Positions 23,022 through 23,116 of a stretch of DNA of 23,116 nt are shown here, piece after piece (positions within the stretch are counted from its first letter, which is position 1; every line of letters starts with the position of its first letter). The translations under genes and the position numbers were made by a program. The DNA comes from JAUVHV01 sp964523875 (GTDB lineage Bacteria > Omnitrophota > Gorgyraeia > JABMRG01). Below the pieces are notes generated by a model. It worked only from the letters and a program-made list of their open reading frames with translations. It made no database searches and was not told the origin of the DNA. Location: the NCBI GenBank assembly GCA_964523875.1, contig CAZGAS010000017.1, positions 1 through 23,116 of the forward strand. Reading direction: 5' to 3'.

Positions 23022-23077
23022 CCCCGTACCGAAACCCTGATTTACGTTTGAACCAGGGCAAATTTACGGTACCGGGG
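23022..23077. repeat. Second, nested inverted repeat
   Basis: CCCCGTACCG (23022-23031) pairs with CGGTACCGGGG (23067-23077) with one bulge. Inside it, CCCTG (23035-23039) pairs with CAGGG (23054-23058). It lies 10 bases after the first hairpin; the two together look like one structured unit. Confidence 0.6.
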
Positions 23078-23093
23078 CAGCTTGGATGATTTT

Positions 23094-23116
23094 GGGCGGT
23101 TAGCTCAGTTTCAGCC
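23094..23116 (+). tRNA. Possible start of a truncated tRNA gene
   Basis: GGGCGGTTAGCTCAGTTTC at the window edge resembles the acceptor and D-arm start of many tRNAs (GGGCGGTTAGCTCAGTTGG). The conserved GG of the D-loop is not visible before the sequence ends, so this is only suggestive. The identity cannot be told. Confidence 0.3.

Overview
The window is a chromosomal replication-origin neighbourhood of a bacterium, very probably from a metagenome assembly: a run of exactly 100 N sits inside gyrB. On the left, dnaA, dnaN, a DUF721/DciA-like gene, gyrB and gyrA are all read on the minus strand. On the right, rpmH, rnpA, yidD, yidC, parA, parB, ndk, yicC, remA, gmk, rpoZ, coaC and coaB are all read on the plus strand. 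The divergence point, about 14150-14313, is where leading-strand coding flips, so oriC should lie there or in the AT-rich dnaN-dnaA spacer. The large insert in GyrB, the mix of Gram-negative traits (YidC with a periplasmic domain) and a yicC-remA-gmk-rpoZ-coa order familiar from Firmicutes fit an uncultured lineage. My guess is Omnitrophota or another PVC-related phylum, but this is inference and the taxonomy was not tested.

Layout. 1-6015 is an accessory block on the minus strand. One putative three-gene operon encodes an SMC/AAA_13-like ABC ATPase, a DUF2130 coiled-coil protein with a PD-(D/E)XK nuclease core, and an exported-looking phospholipase-D-type protein that also carries winged helices and a DnaD-like C-terminal motif. 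Upstream of it is a two-gene unit encoding a winged-helix protein and a small 77-aa protein, with repeated palindromes at its promoter. 6016-6300 holds those palindromes, a terminator hairpin and tRNA-Glu(UUC), whose 3' end faces the accessory block. 6337-14151 is the replication and topology gene run. 14203-14313 holds divergent dnaA and rpmH promoters. 14314-18740 covers ribosomal protein L34, RNase P protein, membrane insertion (yidD, yidC) and chromosome partition (parAB with a parS site on the parA start). 18811-22720 covers nucleotide metabolism, RNA decay, transcription and coenzyme A synthesis, with coaC and coaB as separate overlapping genes. 22820-22894 is tRNA-Cys(GCA), and two strong hairpins follow in the last 150 bases.

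Together the core genes start replication (DnaA, the DciA-like helicase loader, the DnaN clamp), relieve supercoiling (gyrase), segregate origins (ParA/ParB/parS) and insert membrane proteins (YidC). The least explained part is the left block. Its ATPase, its two nuclease-type proteins and its position at a tRNA 3' end make it a candidate defence or mobile-element module of unestablished function.
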